Counted from the stretch's first letter, positions 1 through 13,023 are shown. The stretch: 64,000 nt of DNA from Ziziphus jujuba (GCF_031755915.1 NC_083388.1:16617001-16681000); one strand, 5' to 3'. Program-made: numbers and translations. The notes: generated by a model not told the origin, from the letters alone.

Positions 1-46
1 TTTCATTATTTTTCAAAAAGACTCAAAATGTACTTATATTTATATT

Positions 47-83
<37 letters not shown>

Positions 84-1453
84 CAAGATTTCAATAATGT
101 GGAACAATATAAAATTGATTTTATATAAAATGTGGATCTCGTATTTAAAAATATAATTGAATATTTTTGGGTTTTGAGTTTAGGGTTTAAGGTAATACAA
201 ATTTTTTTTTTTTTTTTTTTTGTAACTATACAATGTCATGAAAATTTTATAAGATTAATAACTATCAATTTGATTTGTAATTATGACTGAGTTGATTTTA
301 TGGACTTATTCAATTTCGAATCTTGATTGCTATCTCGTGCTAATTTTATTTTATTAACAACAATGATAATATTCTACTATCTAATTATTTTTATAATTAT
401 GTTATTATATTTTTTAATATAAAAAATAGATAAACTTGAACAATAATAATATTTCTTAAATTTAAATTTAAATTGAAGAATTGATAATTATCTATAATTT
501 TAGTGTCAATATAAAAGATAATTGAACTTTTTTAAGGAAAATATGTCAAGGCATGGTTTTTATTAATTATAAATATTAATATTTAGACAAGATTTGACTA
601 ATATCTACAAAGTAAGATATTTTATATATGGTATGAATAATTGTAAATAGAAATAATGAGTTATAAAATTTAATGAAAATAATTATTTTATTAAGAACAT
701 TTTAAAATATATATAAAAGGAAAGATCCTAAAATTAAACCTAAAATTTAAAAAAACAAATATCAGATAATGGAAGAGATTTATGGAAATACAATTATTAC
801 ATTTAAATCGAATTCTTTATCTAATCAAATTAAATCTTTTACATGGAAAAATAAAGTATATTTTAAATTTATATTTTGATGGAAAGATAAAGATATATTT
901 TAAATTTATATTTTAAAATATAAATTTCGATAATCAAAATTTGAAAGTCAAAAAGTTGAATTAAAAAAATTGAAATTCAAAATCATGTTTTATCAAAAGT
1001 CTCACAACTTTATAAATAGAGGGAGAAACCAATAAAGAAAAAAGATATTGAAAAAATAGTAGAAAGGTTAAAAAATACATAGAAGAGAAAAAGTGAAAAA
1101 AAAAAAAAGGGAAGAAAGGAAAAGTATAGAAAAAAAATATTGACATAGATATAGGTGTTATGCGAAAATCTAATATTGTAAATGCTATAGATCGAGATTT
1201 TCTAATAGAAAATTTTATCTTCAACTTGTTTGTTGATATTTTAAGTGCAATTGAACATAATGAATATGAACTGTTTGGTAAATATTAAATTGATTATGCA
1301 ATTATTTATGTTTCTATAATTGATATTTTTTTTCAATTTTGTTGAAAATATAATTGAAGAGGTTGTTGTAAAAAACAATGCTAAGTGTTAAGAATCTTGT
1401 GGAAAATGCGAGCAAGTTCATTGATATTGTACTTCAGAGCTAGGAGTTATTTT

Positions 1454-2502
1454 TGTTGAAAATGTGATAATCTTGCCACCTTGAGCAAACTAAAATCCAC
1501 CAAGGTTTGCACTCTCTTTCTTTCTTTAAAATAAATATTTTGTTGAATGACCTAACGCAATATTTATGTCTATGTTTTATGTTCCTTTTAATTTCTTTTG
1601 AATGCCTAAGTGTTATTGTATTTAGCTTAGAAATTGTCTGTTTGTTGGGTATTGATTTTATTTTGTAAAATGGCTATGTGCTGGAAACAGTATTTTCAGT
1701 AACATAGGTTCATTTTTGGGGCTGGCATTCTCTGAGCTTTTAGAACGAGGTTATATTTTTAGATATGTTGTAATAGACATGTAAAAGAAAATATAGAAAA
1801 AATAATAACTCAAAAAGGCCTTGGGAAGCCCAAGATATGCGGGTTACAAGTTGGCATAACTGTTGAGATTTCCAGCAGTTATGGCCTACGGTTTTGAGAT
1901 GAATTGGAGGCCTTACCCAATTCTTTTGGACTTTGTCTTCTCCAGATTTCATTCTTAATATTCAACATGTCACATGCCAAAATTCAAGTAATTTGGATGA
2001 AAATATCCCAACCTTATATCTGGTCAAAGTAATAGTACACGATTAGATGAAGACAGCTTTTTCTAAATTCAAAATCTCACCAACCCTTGTCATAATTATG
2101 CACGCACATGTGAGTTGGTGGTTAAACGGTTATGTATCATAATTTTGAGTGGAAAATGTGTAAATTTTGAATTTTAAAGGCTTCCATTTTGTCCCACACA
2201 TACCTCACATGTATAAGACAAGTTTTGTATCTATATATGCAACAAATGAATGAAAAGAAAAATGAGTTAGTGTGCTATCTAGTTTTGTATGGCCTACTCT
2301 AACATCTTCTCTTCTTTTTCATCTTCATCTTCTTCTTTCAAAACAAAAACCCTAACAATCCTAAATATCACCATACCAAAGACAAACACAAAAATCACCT
2401 AAACATCAAACAAAAAACCAGATTAAAGGTTGTGCACAAGACTAACACTTTGTGTACAACACTCTTGGCCAAGTGAACCCAAAACTATACCAAACTCCAA
2501 CA
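1454..2502 (+). mobile_element. Solo LTR with 5-bp target duplication
   Basis: The 1,049-bp block starts TGTTG and ends CAACA, a perfect terminal inverted pair. It is flanked by ATTTT at 1449-1453 and ATTTT at 2503-2507. The paralogous segment near 40868-40880 reads straight across the site without it, giving an empty site. A TATA-like CTATATATG lies near 2231 and a CT-rich leader-like stretch follows, so plus is the likely transcriptional direction. No internal retrotransposon sequence adjoins it, which fits LTR-LTR recombination. Superfamily unknown. Confidence 0.8.
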
Positions 2503-2753
2503 ATTTTATCCATAATTATTTTAAATGTTAAATGATAATCTTATTTATATATATCATTGAACGAGTTTTGATATATATATATATATATATATATATTTTA
2601 TTTTTTCAAATAAAACAAACTTAAGTATATTTTGTAGATAAATTTGTATGCGAGATTAATGATTATTTAGAAGTAATTATCATATTTATCATGCCAAAAG
2701 ATTCAAAAGTTATATTAATTTATAATTTTTAAAATTTACATATATTCCAATTA

Positions 2754-3212
2754 GGTATGTTTAGTTTATAAAATAAATATTGGAATAGAATTCATATTTC
2801 ATAGATTTCGTTTTCCCTATATTTGGTAAGTTTTTGAATTTGGCAATAATAATTCCACATGAGTATATTGCCTTCATTTGATGGAATAACAATTTTTTTT
2901 TAAAACCTTAGAATTCATATTTCTATGTTTTAATTTGAATAAATTTTGAAATATCTTTATCATATTTAGATTTAAATTGATTATCACATACTAAAATATA
3001 TAAATAAATATAAATTTTAATTTTAAATTAATTTGTACCAAATTTGAACATTTTTTGAAAAAAAAAATTTATAAAAGCTAAATTTTGATTTTAAGTCAAT
3101 AATTTTACCAAATATATAAATAGAAATTATTAATTTTTTTTCCATTTTCTATTTTTATGAATAACTATTTCTATTTTTAAAAAAATAGTTATTCTGTATA
3201 TTAAACATAACC
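2754..3212. mobile_element. Tourist-like (PIF/Harbinger-type) MITE
   Basis: A 459-bp non-coding insertion. Its ends are imperfect inverted repeats, GGTATGTTTAGTTTA at the left and the complement of GGTTATGTTTAATATA at the right. TTA flanks it on both sides (2751-2753 and 3213-3215). The matching position in the paralogous segment (41108-41110) has one TTA and no insertion. A TTA target and GG(T)TATGTTT ends are typical of Harbinger-type MITEs; the family assignment rests on those two traits only. Confidence 0.75.
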
Positions 3213-3330
3213 TTAAAATTATATTTATAAAATGCTATTTATATAATATATTAATATTAAATTTAACTATAATTAATTAATCTTTATTGATAATTATCCA
3301 AATCATCTATTAGCAGTTACATTTTCGATG

Positions 3331-6190
3331 CCGTGCATGGACTTCACGTTAGTAAAAGTAAAAGGATAAAAATAATTTAGGAAGGCAAAATTCTAATTTA
3401 AATGACAGATAAAATATGTATAAGAAATATTATAGAAAAAAATATTGTAAAATGAAAATTGAATCCTCCCATTCTCTATAAGATATACTTTCATCTTTTA
3501 TTTTAAATATGTAAAATAATAAGTAACTTTATTTATTTATTTATTTTGTTATTTTTCTAAATTGTTTAACCCTTGAGTTTGATTAAAAATAAATAAATAT
3601 AGGAATTCATATTAGAATTCCCGAAAAAGAATGGGTTTCAAGAAAAATTAAAATTAAAAATAGCTTTAAAGATCACGTTGTGTATTAAATACTGCTCAAC
3701 TAAAAGGTAACAGTTTTACTTTTGGTTTCAAAAAAACTGAAAGGTAACAAAATGGCAATTTCGTTATTAAATGCAAAAGACATGGTAGTTGTCATTGTCT
3801 TATATTCACAAAAGCTGCAAGACACATTTCACTTGATAAAAGCGGCTAGTGTCTATGCGAGTGTATGTAGAGAGTATCGGCAGCACCCCTCTTGTTTGTT
3901 TTATTCATTGCCTCAACCTTTTTCCACGCAATTCTTTGTATAATTCCTCTTTTGCCCTCTTGTTCAATGCTCAAAGCTTATTGTTTTATTTTATTTTTTT
4001 CTAATTTCTCATTTATTTGAAAATAATATGTTGGCTGCAATGCTTAGAAGAACTGGTTGAGCAGCCGGCCTAGTTCTTGCTCAAAAGCTTTATATGCTCG
4101 ATCATTCTCTCAAATTAAAAATTCGTTTTTCTCCTTCCACACATTTCACCATTTATTTTCCCTTCTCGATCGAAAAAAATCATTGATTTTGCCTTGTCAA
4201 TCCCTTAACCATCAATTCAATGGAGCAAAGAATAATAAACAAATTCTTCAGTTGTGACACTCACTACTGAAAGGAGTAAAGAATAAGAAATTATAGTCAT
4301 CAGCTTTTGTACTAATCCATAGCCGCACCAAGACACAAAGCACAGTATATATTCTTGAATGAAAGAGAGGAATAAAATTGAAATTGAATAGCGTCATTAG
4401 ATCCAAACTAAAATCGGCTTGTATCATTGCAACTTCTTGTCTCAAAGACAGAGAGGTTCCGTAAAAGAAGGGGGAAAGGATCATGGGAGTAGAAAACTAA
4501 ATAATAATAATAATAAAATAATATTAAATAATAATAATACTAAAAGGATAAAAGAGGAAAAAAAATATAAACAGTCAAAAGTTTGAAAAATATTGAAAAT
4601 TTTGATATTCATAACTTAAAATATTGATAAAATTGCATTTAAAATTTTCATGATTTTTGTTCAAATTTTGATATTTATAATTTAAAGTGTTGATAAAATT
4701 TCATTTAAAATTGTCATAATTTTCGTCTAAATTTGTATATTTTATCCAAAATTCTCCGTGTATATATATATTTATATCAAATTCCTTTCACATTCAAGTA
4801 AACGTTTTTATAATATATATTGATATTTTTGAAAATTTATGAAAATTTTGAAAATATTTATTAAATTTAATTTTATTTATAAAAAATTACAAATGTTATT
4901 AATATTTAATTAAGTTAAAACAATTAATTATTAAAATATATAGTATTTGATTAGTTCCTTCTATGTTACACATTTAGAAACTAAAATGAGGAAGACAATA
5001 ATAGTTTTCAACCACCACGATATCACTGTGTGATATTTATGAATCATAATTTAATTATATTAGTTATATTATATATTCTAATTAATAATAATATTAATTA
5101 AAATAATTTTAACGTTTTCCCCTTTTTTACACTTCGTTTTTCTTTTTTCTGTTTATTTATCTTTGTTTCTTTTTTCTCTCTAATCATTATTTGAGTTATT
5201 TTATATGCAATATACAAAAATATGTGGTAAATGTTTTAATGTCTAAATTAAAATGTACAATTTTGATAATTATTACTAATTATATAATAAGTTAATAAGA
5301 TAATCTCTTTCAAAATAAATTATCAGATAAAATGAGTTGGCTAATTAAAATTTAAATCTTTTTTTAATTTAAAAATCAATAGATAGTATGATAAATTATA
5401 TTTTTTAATCATAATTTAAAGTGCCATAACAGAGATATGAAAGGTTGTACACATTGCTTAATCGTGATGCTTAGAAATAAATAGAGAAATATGGAGAAAA
5501 GAAAAAATTATTTAAAAAAAAAGTAAACTGTCTAAGGAACTAGTGGTTTTGGTTTATTTTAATATTAAACAATCTTAGCTAGATAGTATGCGAGTTAGTT
5601 ATTAAATATTAAGTTGGTTACTATAATTATTTTGTATTTTTTGATATCTGTTTTACTGGTTTGGATAATAATAAATAAATAAAACTTTGATTTAATAAGG
5701 AGTAGTTTGAGTTAGGAAAGAAAATGACATAATATAATAATGAAAAAAGTAGATATGTGTTGTCTTTTACAAAAAAATGCTTGAGTAAAAAAAAAAAAGT
5801 TTACGGTAAAACAAACAGATATGTTAAGAAACTAAAAGAGATCATGACAAAAATTAAAAAAAAAAAATTTTTGAGTAAAAAGAGATAGCAAAAAAGAAAC
5901 AGAACTGAGTAGCAAAAAAACCTTTGAGTATCGGGGGAAAAAAAAAAAAAAAAGGAAATATTGTGTGAGTACTGCAGGTAAAAACAAATGACAAAAGAAA
6001 AAGAAATAACCTTTTTTAGTTTTTTTTTTTTTTTAAAAAAACGCTTGAGTACCAAAAAAATGATATTTTATAGAAACATATTGCAAGTAAAAACTAATGG
6101 CCAAAAAAATGAAATTATTATTATTTATTTGGTTTTTTCATATTACTAATATTATTTTAAATTATATAACATTTGTACAAATTATAATAT
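3331..6190. other. AT-rich intergenic DNA, no gene recognised
   Basis: Low-complexity AT-rich DNA with poly(A) runs around 5790-6060. The open frames here are short, low in complexity and match nothing I know. No splice-compatible exon series was found. Confidence 0.5.
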
Positions 6191-6194
6191 AATA

Positions 6195-6400
6195 GTATGG
6201 TTATTTGATATTCAAAATTCTTTCCTTCCCTTCATTTTTCACTTTTATATTTAAAACAAAGGATGACAAATAGTTTTCCATCCTCTATGACACACCAAAT
6301 AATAGAAGGTTCCATCTCTCCAATTTTCCACCTTTCTTCAATTTTCCATCATTTTTATTTTCCATCTTTCCTATTTTTCATCCCTCTCATCAAATAAGAG
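6195..6400. repeat. Possible small MITE with TTATTTGAT inverted ends
   Basis: TTATTTGAT near 6200 is matched by ATCAAATAA near 6390 in inverted orientation. They enclose a pyrimidine-rich stretch of repeated TTTTCCATC-like units. No target duplication could be fixed, so this could be simple low-complexity DNA. Confidence 0.3.
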
Positions 6401-6819
6401 CTGAATGTCAACCTAAATATGATTGAGATAGTAAACTTCCAAAACTTTTGCAATCGCCGAAAAACCACATTTGTTTTTGCTGCTTCAAACAAAACATAAT
6501 TGATCCAACAATTTCATCCATTTCATCTAGTAATCTACTCAGGTTGTCTTTATCCTCCTCCACCTGCTGATGAAGGTGTTTTCAACTCAGTTTTGTATTT
6601 TCTTATCAAAGTTAAACTACCCAATGTAGAAAGTTTAAAAAACAATTTAGAAAAAAAATTTAAAACAAATATCAAATACGTCCCTGATGGTTTGGTAAAA
6701 TGTTAAAAAGGTCCTTTAGGCTTTAGAAATGTCATACCTCCCTACTATTATCACGTTGCCATTAAAATTGATAGTAGAAAGCTGTTTTGGTAATTGCACA
6801 TGGGAATATGATGTGTAGG

Positions 6820-7330
6820 GGTGTAAATTCGAGTTATCCAACCCGACCCAAGCCCATAAATTCATGTTCGGATTGAAGAGAGAAGGGATTTTTTTTGAAA
6901 AATAACCATTGCCCGCATCAAAAATCAAAAAATAGTACAGAATACTAGTATTATTCTATGGTACATCTAAAACCACAACAATCTTATGCATCACACTATA
7001 TACCAATAGTGTCAGATGATATCTACCGTCTTAAGTACCACTTTGACAGGGAAGTTAAAAAAAGAACCTGCAAAAAGTCGTCTTGTCCCCCCAAGAGTGC
7101 CTATGTTAACAATAGTCATCTTGGTCACATATGAGGGCGGTTGATGTTCACTATGCATCAAACCTTACCAATCCTCAGGTCCATAGCAACCCACATGACG
7201 ACTATACATACTTGCATGCTAACAATAATACAGTACAAAATATCAATATTGTATGATGCGTCTAAAAACTATAAAATTTTATAATATTACAAATATCAAA
7301 ATTTGATACAATATAATTGAGTTTGTACAT
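6820..7330 (-). mobile_element. Degraded LTR fragment related to element A
   Basis: Positions 6980-7290 share an ordered series of words with 18850-19210 in the element A LTR. Examples are the 'cactatataccaatagtg' area against the 'cactatataccagtggcg' area, a 'gacaggga' word, and a 'gcatctaaaaactataaaatt' area. Divergence is high and no ends were found, so it is an old relative. Orientation is inferred from element A. Confidence 0.4.
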
Positions 7331-7729
7331 TTTTAGTAAATCCATAAAATTTCATATTTTCTTTTAAACTATCGCATAACTCCAACGATTTTATAAAATT
7401 AATTACTTCTACAATAATTTCAATTTCACAATTTTTCCAAATATATGTGTATTTTTATACGCTAAAAATTATTATCTTTCTTAAATCCTTAAAATTTATT
7501 TATGCAAAAATTATATCAAATCACATATAATTTAGATATAATTTAATTTCACATCAATACGTTTTATTATACAAAATAAATATAACATTGAATTCAACAA
7601 TAAATAAACACAATTAATTTTTCTACAAACCATATAATAAATATTATATAACAACTATATTTAAATCGCATAAAATGGAATAATAAAATTAAATAACAAT
7701 CTTCTTAATTTTCAAGTAATAAAAGTGGA

Positions 7730-9060
7730 AAAATAAGGTTGTCGTATCAAATGGATTAAAAGTTAAGCACTAAAAATAATTAAGTTTTAATAATATTTGA
7801 ACTAGCAATTAAGGTGACAATTGAAAATTAATTAACTAAATTAAACTAAAGCACACAATTAATACTAAATCAATTTCCAATAAGAGAGTGAATTTAACAA
7901 TTCTAAACAATGGGGCATTTAATTTTACCACTAAATATTCCAATTTAATTACTTAAATATATGAATTTAATTAACTAATAACTTGGTTAACCGCATTTAA
8001 TTTAAAATATATCAAAAGTAGTTTCCATTCACAATTAATAATATTTATACAACATAATTTATTTATTCCGACCTATAAATTCAATCATGTAAATTAATTA
8101 AATATAGATTAAGCAAATAATATGGCATGAGACATAACTATTTTTCAAGCAATTACACATTCATGTAAATCATTGTAGATCCATAATATTATTATTTTCC
8201 AAGCTCAAATATTATTAGAATCGTTCATTACTTCTGATCTATGAAAGGATTAAGCATGCCAATGATTTATCAACATGATGTGTTACTATTCACATAAAAC
8301 TCAAACATATATTAAATTAATTCAACCTTCATGGTTAGGGCTACATCATATCCCTAGCTATGAAAATTAGTTCATGACAAAAATAAATTCAACATTCATA
8401 ATTATTAAAAAATAAGGTTCACAATTAAAAAGATAAGAGAAGAGAATAAAAACCAGTAAAAAAATTCTTTAAAAGCTCTCCAAGTCGTAGCATTCTTTTA
8501 CAAGCAAATCCATGTCTATGCCTTCTCCAAACTCTCTAATTTATCTCCAAAAACTCTAAACTCTAAAATCTTAAAACTATTAAGAGAACCTAAGAAATTC
8601 TCAAATTTTGGTTTGTTTCTATTCAAGCTTCTAAACAACTCTCCAAAGTTCTATGTCTTCCTTCAATAAGGTGGGAGCTATATATAAAGGACTTTGGAGA
8701 CCTTTTTCACTATTTGTTTTTAATGTAGGACTTTTACAAAACACTTTTTTAAACCATAAAAAAAGTTGAACAAATTTCATGTGTAAAAAGAAAACTTCTT
8801 GATATTACTTGCTCCACATAATTTTTTTTTCTAATTCCTTCTAAAAAATTGTTAATTAGTCTAATTTGCCCTTAATAAAGTATTTAACATGACATGTGCC
8901 TTATTAATGATAAATTAACCAATTATCGCCGCTTGTTCTTATTTTGACATTTAGATTGCCTTGATTCCTTCTCTTGATTAATAGTAGATATTTAATTGTA
9001 ATCTTTATATATATATATATATATTAAACTTCAATTGATGATATCTCTTTGCTTGCACAT
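7730..9060 (-). repeat. Possible degraded LTR-like DNA
   Basis: Non-coding AT-rich DNA. On the minus strand a CTTTATATATAGCTCCC stretch (about 8676-8692) resembles an LTR TATA box followed by transcribed leader sequence. No termini, target duplication or coding remnant was found. Ordinary intergenic DNA is the alternative. Confidence 0.2.
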
Positions 9061-9419
9061 TGAAATTCAAAAATAATGTGATATGTAAAATTGTCAGATC
9101 GTGACGATTTATATGACATCCACTTCCACTATGAAATTATTAATGGAATTTTTATGGAATCTTCAAAGAATCTTTTTGAAATCTTTAAGAATCTTCTTCA
9201 TGCTTGGTCCATTTGAGTTCAATTCTCGATTCCCGTCATAATTCAACCTAAGGAATCCATTTTTATGTTTATTTTCTTAAAATTCTTCCTCATTCACCTA
9301 GATTTAAAAAAATATATAATTAAGTATATTTTCATAACAAATTAACACAAACTAACAAATATTAAAATATAAATATGACATAAAACCATCAATATTTTAG
9401 ACCTAACAATCATTAAGAC

Positions 9420-9671
9420 ATGGAAGATCCAAGTAGAGGTGAATCGAAGAGGACATTTACAATGGTTATGACTTATTTTGACAAGGACATAGATGCTATC
9501 ATTGCTGATCGATTCATACAACATAGAGGCATGCCTAACTATACGGAATACTTAGTGAAGTGGAAGAACCTATCGGATATTAAAACTAGTAAGGAGCATG
9601 ACGAGGCTCTACGGCAATTCACCAATAGCATTTGGAGGTTCAAGGATGAAGGCGCAACAAGGGCGTCCTGA
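9420..9671 (+). pseudogene. Ty3/gypsy chromovirus polyprotein tail with chromodomain
   Basis: An 83-codon open frame ends a retroelement polyprotein. Residues from about 22 (DKDIDAIIADRFIQHRG) lead into EYLVKWKNL, the chromodomain signature that chromoviruses carry behind integrase for targeting chromatin. It finishes with a WRFKDEGATRAS-type tail. Nothing upstream matches integrase or reverse transcriptase, so this is a 5'-truncated relic. It is directly followed by a polypurine tract and LTR-like DNA, the normal order at the 3' end of such an element. Confidence 0.7.
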
Positions 9672-10035
9672 GCTTAGGTGGGGGAGAGTGTCATGCTCCG
9701 CTCAAAAGGGGTGGAATCCTTGAAGCTTAGCTGAAAGGTTCTACACTCTTCTTAAAAATTCACGAGATGTCCAGAATATTCTAGATAACTCAAAAGAAAC
9801 TTAGACTAATGTAAAAAGAAATCTTTCTAAAGTATTCCATGTAAATATCTAGTAAAATAGTCTATAATCTTAACTAGATTTATGTCATGTGTACATATCT
9901 AGACCTTGCATATCATTGTGATATGAGCTAAACCATCTACATAAAGGGGTTGAACTTCAATTGTAAATTGTGTTTGCCTCAACCATCACTGTCAACTGCT
10001 TCTTCATCTCAATTTTAATCTGGGGCTTAGATGAA
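9672..10035 (+). mobile_element. Polypurine tract and 3' LTR remnant of the chromovirus relic
   Basis: AGGTGGGGGAGAG (about 9676-9688) is a polypurine tract. It is followed at 9689 by TGTCATGC, an LTR-like start. The right edge, near 10035, is a guess because no matching LTR or CA end with a target duplication was found. Confidence 0.5.
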
Positions 10036-11140
10036 GCAACATCTCTTCCATAAAAAAGAAAAAAAAATGAATCCATTCAAAAAAATCATGAGGTACCAGA
10101 CCAAAGACAGCTGCTTCCCTTCGTAATAGACTAAGATAAAGCTGTACATATAAAAACTCAAGCTTTTAACTAAAATTGAACTTACTATTCCTATACGGGT
10201 TTTAAAAAAAAATCCGTGCAGCCTTACCTCACTAAAATTCACATCCTCTTAAAATGCCTCAAAAACAAATTTCATCCATTTCCTCCATTTTGATAGACAA
10301 AGACTATGAAACTTTCACCTCAAATGATGGTATAAACTTGTGTGTGACCAAAACTCGAGGACCTCTGAGTGGAAGACACCATGAATAAATTGTAAATGAA
10401 AATAAATTATGTTAATACATTATTTAATTAAAATTAAAAACAAAAATTTAAAATGAGACCTCATTATTGACCATAGGAATTTCAATCATTGGGGCACGAG
10501 GTGGGGGAGGGGCACCACCATGTACAAACCATTCTCATAGCTACCAGAACCATTTTTAACCAGTTTTTTAAGACTCCTATTCACTTTCTTCCTTAATTGA
10601 GCTCTGATTATATTACCGTAACCATTTTGCGCCAAATGGTTTAGCATAGCTGAAACAGATGCAGCCGCAACAACAGCCGAAAATCGCAAAATAACCACAC
10701 TCATTGATGGATTAGCTGCATGTCAACAACTCTTATCTGCTGCATTTCCTCAAAAATCTATTTGAGGAATCATTTGAAAAAAGAAAAAAAGAAAAGAAAA
10801 TTGAGTGTCAGCCTTCTTTTTGTCCAACTGACTTCATTTTTGCCTTAAGTCTATAAGAAATTTATGAATATATACATATATAATTGTAACATCTTATACA
10901 CAAAACAAAAGCTGGAAAACACCCCAAAATGTAAACAAAGCTAGCCGAAGAACCCATTGAAACAAAGAAATCATGCACAGAAGTAGAAAAATTAGATAAC
11001 AACAAAGAGATTGGCAAATATAAATAACTGGGACAAGGTTTGCGGTACAAGCAATAAATCCACAAGATATAGGGGTAAAAAAACGTTTGTTGAGGTTCAT
11101 CTAATGAAACATTAATAAAACAGCATGACAAAATTAAAAT
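10036..11140. other. Intergenic DNA, no supported gene
   Basis: A minus-strand open frame at 10486-10704 (72 codons, containing LRKKVNRSLKKLVKNG) is richer than its surroundings but has no recognised domain or flanking exons. Nothing else stands out. Confidence 0.4.
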
Positions 11141-11480
11141 ATTTTGTAGCAATTATATATTGAAAAAAGATACATTAGTATTGTTGACAATTAAAATATT
11201 TTGATAAAGTCGTCTCTGCGAAAAACAGGATGACAAAATTTATTATCCAAATGACAAAACTTAAAAAGAAAAAAATAGATAAATGGGAGAAAGTTAACAC
11301 CACTAAGATACGAGAAAATAATTAAATTGCTTCATATATTGTTAAAGTCCTGTTTCCAATACAAATTTTGAGTTTCATATAACAAAAAATTACCAAAGGA
11401 AGTAATGAAGAAATAGTTTGACATAAAAGATTAATGTGTATATATTATTAGCAATTCAAATATTCTAATAAAGTCAATGT
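11140..11480. repeat. Diverged dispersed repeat, copy a
   Basis: Shares several words in order with 13870-14320. Examples are 'caattcaaatattctaataaagtca', 'aataattaaa..cttcatat..attgtt' and 'gaagacaa/gatgacaaa'. Strongly diverged; ends not defined. Class unknown. Confidence 0.45.
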
Positions 11481-11615
11481 TGATACATTGTTTAAAACAG
11501 TCTCAAGTAGTTTACCAATACTAATTGGATTTTATTTTTATTTTAAATTTTTGGTTGTAAAAATTGGTGAAAGAAATGATCCATTCGTGGGTTTTCCCTT
11601 CACAATCAACCTGAT

Positions 11616-11618
<3 letters not shown>

Positions 11619-11666
<48 letters not shown>
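11619..11666. repeat. TA microsatellite
   Basis: Uninterrupted alternating AT of about 48 bp, followed by a T-rich tract. The open frame that crosses it (YIYIYI) is an artefact. Confidence 0.95.
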
Positions 11667-11669
<3 letters not shown>

Positions 11670-12119
11670 TTGTGGGTTTTTTTTTTTTTTCACTTACATT
11701 CTTGTTTCAATATTTCTGCAGTGGTTACTAGTAAAAAAATAATAATAATAATAAATAAACTTTGAACTATCCACTATATAAGTTTTTTTTACAAATTTTT
11801 AACATGTGATAAAAATTGAATGATGTAATTTAATATTTTTATTTTTTTATTACTATTTTTATCCCATATTAAAAAGTTATTGAAAAAACCATACAAAATA
11901 AAGGGTCAGAATATTTTATCTCGTGGTTACTGACTCATGGTTGTCTAATTTTTTATGTTTAATTTATATAACGAAGATTAATTAGATGGCTGGCGATTTT
12001 GAAAAAAAGAGGGGAAGATTGTGGTTTCCAGCTGGGCAACCTTAGAATTTTGACGGGGCAGGTTGTCTTTGACCAGAAGTTGTCAAAATCTTTATAAATT
12101 TATTGAAATTGTTAAATAT

Positions 12120-12620
12120 TATTATTGTTATTATTATTTTTTGAAATAAAAGAAAATTTTATTAACACCTCAAAAAATTACACCTATTATTGTTATGAAC
12201 ACATAGGAGCCATTGAGGACTTTCTTCCAACCAAAACTCATTGAGCTAAAGAGATAACATGTTGAGCTACTTTGTGGCCACTCCAATTCTCGATTTGCCT
12301 AAGACAAATAACAATAATAATAATAAATATAAATAAAAAATTATGAAAAATATAAAAAAATACTTAATTACCTCAATTAAGTAACAATGCTCTCCCAAAT
12401 TCGAATTGGAGTCATCAAGAAGCCTCCTTACCATTTGTGATGCTATCAGTAGTTCAGCTGCTAACGCTTCCTGTCAAGCATCAAAAGGTTGTGCGAAAGC
12501 TCCCTTTAGAAGACCATTTGCATTTGTGACTACTACAACAACTCCAACAGAGCCCTTCTCCACCCGAACTGCCGTATTGGAACCCACCCATGTCGAACAC
12601 CAGACAAATCAGGCATACAA
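12120..12620 (-). mobile_element. LINE (L1-type) 3' remnant with RNase H-like sequence
   Basis: Read on the minus strand, 12600-12380 gives a frame with VEKGSVGVVV, NANGLLKGAFAQPFD and EALAAELLIASQMVRRLL. This resembles the plant RNase H-like (RVT_3) domain at the C-terminus of L1-type non-LTR retrotransposons, broken by a stop. Further down, 12305-12220 reads like the usual LINE end (WSGHKVAQHVISLAQ), then a 3' region rich in TTTATTTC and an A/T-rich tail near 12130. It is a dead 5'-truncated copy. A relic of an RNase H-containing host gene is less likely. Confidence 0.6.
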
Positions 12621-12824
12621 GTTATACTTGCTTAATTAATTAATATTATAATATAGTTAATTGAAAATGGAATATTGGCTAATCACTTACTATCTTATGA
12701 ATTATGCTTTATATTTCCAACGTGAGTGAAAGTGACGGTGCCTCGGCTTAATTCTTGTTTTATATTTCCCCTATGTTCTTCAAATGCAAACTGCAAAGCT
12801 TCTTATCCTCCCACTTAAAAAATT

Positions 12825-12870
12825 ATATATATATATATATATATAAAATTATATATATATATATATATAT
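12825..12870. repeat. Paired TA microsatellites
   Basis: Two alternating AT runs separated by AAAATT, followed by A-rich DNA. A further TA run lies at about 12992-13019. Confidence 0.9.
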
Positions 12871-12987
12871 AATAAAATAAAATTAAAAAAAAAAAACTGC
12901 AAAGCTTATTATGACCAAAAGCCATTAAACATCACTTAGTTTTATATAAGCCAATATATATTACTAAGTTTTACATAAGCCAATATA

Positions 12988-13023
<36 letters not shown>

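Larger units (their letters stand above)
1..3330. repeat. Duplicated genomic segment, copy 1
   Basis: Three blocks here reappear later in the same order. Positions 1-180 match 17792-17948, 1379-1450 matches 40807-40872, and about 2508-3320 matches 40873-41240. Copy 1 additionally carries a solo LTR and a MITE, both missing from copy 2. The left end lies outside the window. No gene is seen inside; the DNA is very AT-rich with a TA microsatellite near 50-80. It could be a segmental duplication or two copies of an unrecognised large repeat. Confidence 0.7.

Noticed and set aside
1740..1952. 70-codon minus frame
   Set aside because: Lies within the solo LTR and has no domain.
4248..4484. 78-codon minus frame (TSLSLRQEVAMIQADFSLDLMTLF)
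   Set aside because: Somewhat protein-like but no family recognised and no flanking exon.
10486..10704. Minus frame with a linker-histone-like run (LRKKVNRSLKKLVKNG)
   Set aside because: Too short, lacks the rest of an H15 domain, and upstream codons are in other frames; similarity is not convincing.
11488..11742. 84-codon frame with a YIYIYI run
   Set aside because: Produced by the TA microsatellite.
12406..12639. 77-codon plus frame (SSSAANASCQASKG)
   Set aside because: The minus strand of the same DNA reads as LINE RNase H-like code, which explains it better.
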